From Enterococcus diestrammenae (GTDB taxonomy: Bacteria > Bacillota > Bacilli > Lactobacillales > Enterococcaceae): 16,005 nucleotides of DNA. The notes under the pieces were generated by a model. It worked only from the letters and a program-made list of their open reading frames with translations. It was not told where the DNA came from and searched no databases. The DNA is taken from the NCBI RefSeq assembly GCF_009933255.1, contig NZ_MAEI01000027.1, positions 1 through 16,005 on the forward strand, read 5' to 3'. Below, one piece after another: positions 14,376 through 16,005 of the stretch. Both the position numbers and the translations under genes were made by a program. The first letter of the stretch is position 1, and every line of letters begins with the position of its first letter.

Positions 14376-15041
14376 ATGGATCAATTAAAATATAAAAGTG
14401 TATTCGACATCATCGGCCCCATCATGGTGGGCCCGTCCAGTTCTCATACGGCTGGCGCTGCTCGCATTGGCAAAGTCGTTCGCAGTATTTTTGGGGAACA
14501 GCCAGATTCTGTCGACATCTATCTCTATGAATCCTTCGCCAAAACCTATCGTGGACACGGTACCGACGTAGCTTTGGTGGGTGGTCTTTTGGGAATGGCT
14601 CCTGATGACCCCCGGCTAGCAGATTCCCTCAAAATCGCTTACGAATCCCAGATGGAAGTCTTGTTTGTGCCTCGCAATGAAAAAGCCGAACATCCTAATT
14701 CAGTGAAAATGCTTCTAACTAAAGGCGATCGCAAAATGACCGTGACCGGCATTTCCATCGGCGGAGGCAATATCCAAATCAGCGAATTAAACGGCTTTAA
14801 GATTTCCCTAACCATGGGTACCCCTACTTTTATCACCGTCCATCAAGATGTCCCAGGTATAATTGCCAAAGTCACTCAGCTTTTTTCCGAAGCGGCGGTG
14901 AACATCGGCACCATGACCGTCACCCGAGAATCCAAAGGGGAAAAAGCCATCATGATCATTGAAGTGGACGAACCTCGTCCAGATATCAAAGAAAAACTCA
15001 AGCAACTAGATCATATTTACAATGTTACTTATTTCGACTAA
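14376..15041 (+). CDS. sdaAB: L-serine dehydratase, beta subunit
   Basis: Regulatory and structural subunit of the iron-sulfur L-serine dehydratase, which converts L-serine to pyruvate and ammonia. With the start at 14376 it has 221 residues, the normal length. The serine-dehydratase beta signature GPSSSHTAGAARIG (about 19-32) is at the N-terminus, and an ACT domain (FITVHQDVPGIIAKV and on, about 145-221) at the C-terminus. The ATG MDQLKYKSVFDIIGP is chosen over an open upstream extension because GAGGTG lies 8 bases before it and the family begins this way. It is followed after 24 bases by sdaAA, forming a two-gene operon. Confidence 0.96.
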   Translation: MDQLKYKSVFDIIGPIMVGPSSSHTAGAARIGKVVRSIFGEQPDSVDIYLYESFAKTYRGHGTDVALVGGLLGMAPDDPRLADSLKIAYESQMEVLFVPRNEKAEHPNSVKMLLTKGDRKMTVTGISIGGGNIQISELNGFKISLTMGTPTFITVHQDVPGIIAKVTQLFSEAAVNIGTMTVTRESKGEKAIMIIEVDEPRPDIKEKLKQLDHIYNVTYFD

Positions 15042-15065
15042 ACCCACGAAAAAGGAAGGAATCTC

Positions 15066-15938
15066 ATGTTTTTTTCTATTGCTGAACTTGTAACCCAAGC
15101 CAATCACTATCCTAATGTAGCAGAATTAATGATCGCCACCGAAATGGAAATGACCGGTCGGAGCCGTCAACAGATTTTGAGTCTGATGGATAAAAACTTA
15201 ACCGTCATGGAAAACTCGATTGCAGAAGGTGTCGCTGGTGTCCGCTCCGTGACTGGCCTAACTGGTGGAGATGCCCCCCGCCTCAACGCTTATATTGAAG
15301 GCGGTGAATTTTATAGCGGGAAGACCCTGCTTCAGGCTGTCCGCAATGCCATCGCCGTCAACGAAGTCAATGCTAAAATGGGCTTGATTTGCGCCACCCC
15401 TACTGCCGGAAGTGCCGGTGTGGTTGCTGGCGTCCTAGTAGCTGTCCGAGAGCAGCTAGGACTGACTCGTCAACAACAATTGGAATTTCTATTTACAGCG
15501 GGCGCCTTTGGACTGGTAATTGCCAACAATGCCTCAATCTCTGGTGCTGAAGGAGGTTGCCAAGCCGAAGTTGGCTCAGCGGCAGCTATGGCAGCGGCGG
15601 CTTTGGTTACTGCTAAAAACGGAACCCCACACCAAGCCGCCCATGCTTGTGCCATCACTATCAAAAATATGATGGGCTTGATTTGTGATCCCGTCGCCGG
15701 TCTAGTGGAAGTCCCTTGTGTCAAACGTAACGCCTTAGGTTCTTCCCAAGCGATGGTTTCTGCTGATATGGCGTTGGCAGGGATTGAGAGCGTCATCCCT
15801 CCAGATGAAGTCATCGCCGCCATGTATCAAGTCGGACGCCAAATGCCGACAATCTTTAAAGAGACCGCTGAAGGTGGCTTGGCTGTGACCCCAACTGCAC
15901 AACGATTGCAAAAAGAAATATTGGAAAAGCAAAAGTAA
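15066..15938 (+). CDS. sdaAA: L-serine dehydratase, iron-sulfur-dependent, alpha subunit
   Basis: Catalytic subunit of the two-subunit L-serine dehydratase carrying the oxygen-sensitive 4Fe-4S cluster. The 290 residues match the family. Conserved elements are GLICATPTAGSAGV (about 106-119), GAEGGCQAEVGSA (about C165), and MMGLICDPVAGLVEVPC (C207 and C218), the expected cluster-ligand cysteines. AGGAAGG lies 7 bases upstream of the ATG. It is cotranscribed with sdaAB. The enzyme feeds pyruvate from serine, a common energy source in lactic acid bacteria. Confidence 0.97.
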   Translation: MFFSIAELVTQANHYPNVAELMIATEMEMTGRSRQQILSLMDKNLTVMENSIAEGVAGVRSVTGLTGGDAPRLNAYIEGGEFYSGKTLLQAVRNAIAVNEVNAKMGLICATPTAGSAGVVAGVLVAVREQLGLTRQQQLEFLFTAGAFGLVIANNASISGAEGGCQAEVGSAAAMAAAALVTAKNGTPHQAAHACAITIKNMMGLICDPVAGLVEVPCVKRNALGSSQAMVSADMALAGIESVIPPDEVIAAMYQVGRQMPTIFKETAEGGLAVTPTAQRLQKEILEKQK

Positions 15939-15958
15939 TTTCATATAAAAAACATATA

Positions 15959-15983
15959 AGGTTCGGCAAATTTTGCCGAACCT
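15959..15983. terminator. Hairpin after sdaAA, probable terminator
   Basis: A 10-11 bp stem AGGTTCGGCAA / TTGCCGAACCT with a tiny loop lies 20 bases after the stop. The T-rich tail is on the minus-strand side (TTATATGTTTTTTATA), so it may serve a convergent gene beyond the window as well as sdaAA. Confidence 0.6.
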
Positions 15984-16005
15984 CTAACGCTGTCTTGAAA
16001 ACGAA

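Overview
This window looks like chromosomal DNA of a low-to-medium GC Gram-positive bacterium, most likely a member of the Lactobacillales near Enterococcus. The basis is the sequence style of ribosomal proteins L7/L12, L10, L1 and L11, the strong AGGAGG-type ribosome binding sites, the two-subunit iron-sulfur serine dehydratase and an L10 leader RNA. The genus is an inference. Almost everything is on the minus strand; only the serine dehydratase pair near the right end is on the plus strand. I saw no tRNA, rRNA, CRISPR array, insertion sequence or phage gene.

Layout, left to right. (1) 1-6100 is a sulfite-reduction locus. Read in the direction of transcription it is asrA-asrB-asrC (anaerobic sulfite reductase), a 385-base gap with a GC-rich structured segment and an intrinsic terminator, then cobA (uroporphyrinogen-III methyltransferase with a short, HemD-like but incomplete tail), hemC (hydroxymethylbilane synthase) and a LysR-type regulator whose frame closes early. 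AsrC needs siroheme, and HemC and CobA lie on the path to siroheme, so the locus supplies both the enzyme and part of its cofactor route. The earlier steps (glutamyl-tRNA to porphobilinogen), a convincing uroporphyrinogen-III synthase and the last siroheme step are not in the window. Upstream of asrA are a LysR-type dyad, a Rex/Crp-Fnr-like palindrome and a large hairpin. (2) 6400-8300 holds a Cof-type HAD phosphatase and an unrecognised membrane-anchored protein with four outside cysteines and a Pro/Gln/Arg-rich tail. (3) 8500-10500 holds a decayed DUF2798-like membrane protein gene and a glutathione-reductase-like flavoprotein that lacks the usual C-terminal His-Glu pair and has a terminator-like hairpin in its leader. 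(4) 10500-13110 holds the ribosomal stalk genes: rplK-rplA from one strong promoter, with a repeated leader motif before each gene, and rplJ-rplL from a second promoter behind an L10 leader RNA. (5) 13300-16005 holds a NagB-family sugar-phosphate protein with a changed active site and, divergent from it, the sdaAB-sdaAA serine dehydratase operon.

The most distinctive content is the sulfite reductase plus partial siroheme pathway in a lineage that generally does not make heme, together with the unassigned RNA-like segment between asrC and cobA and the candidate operators before asrA.
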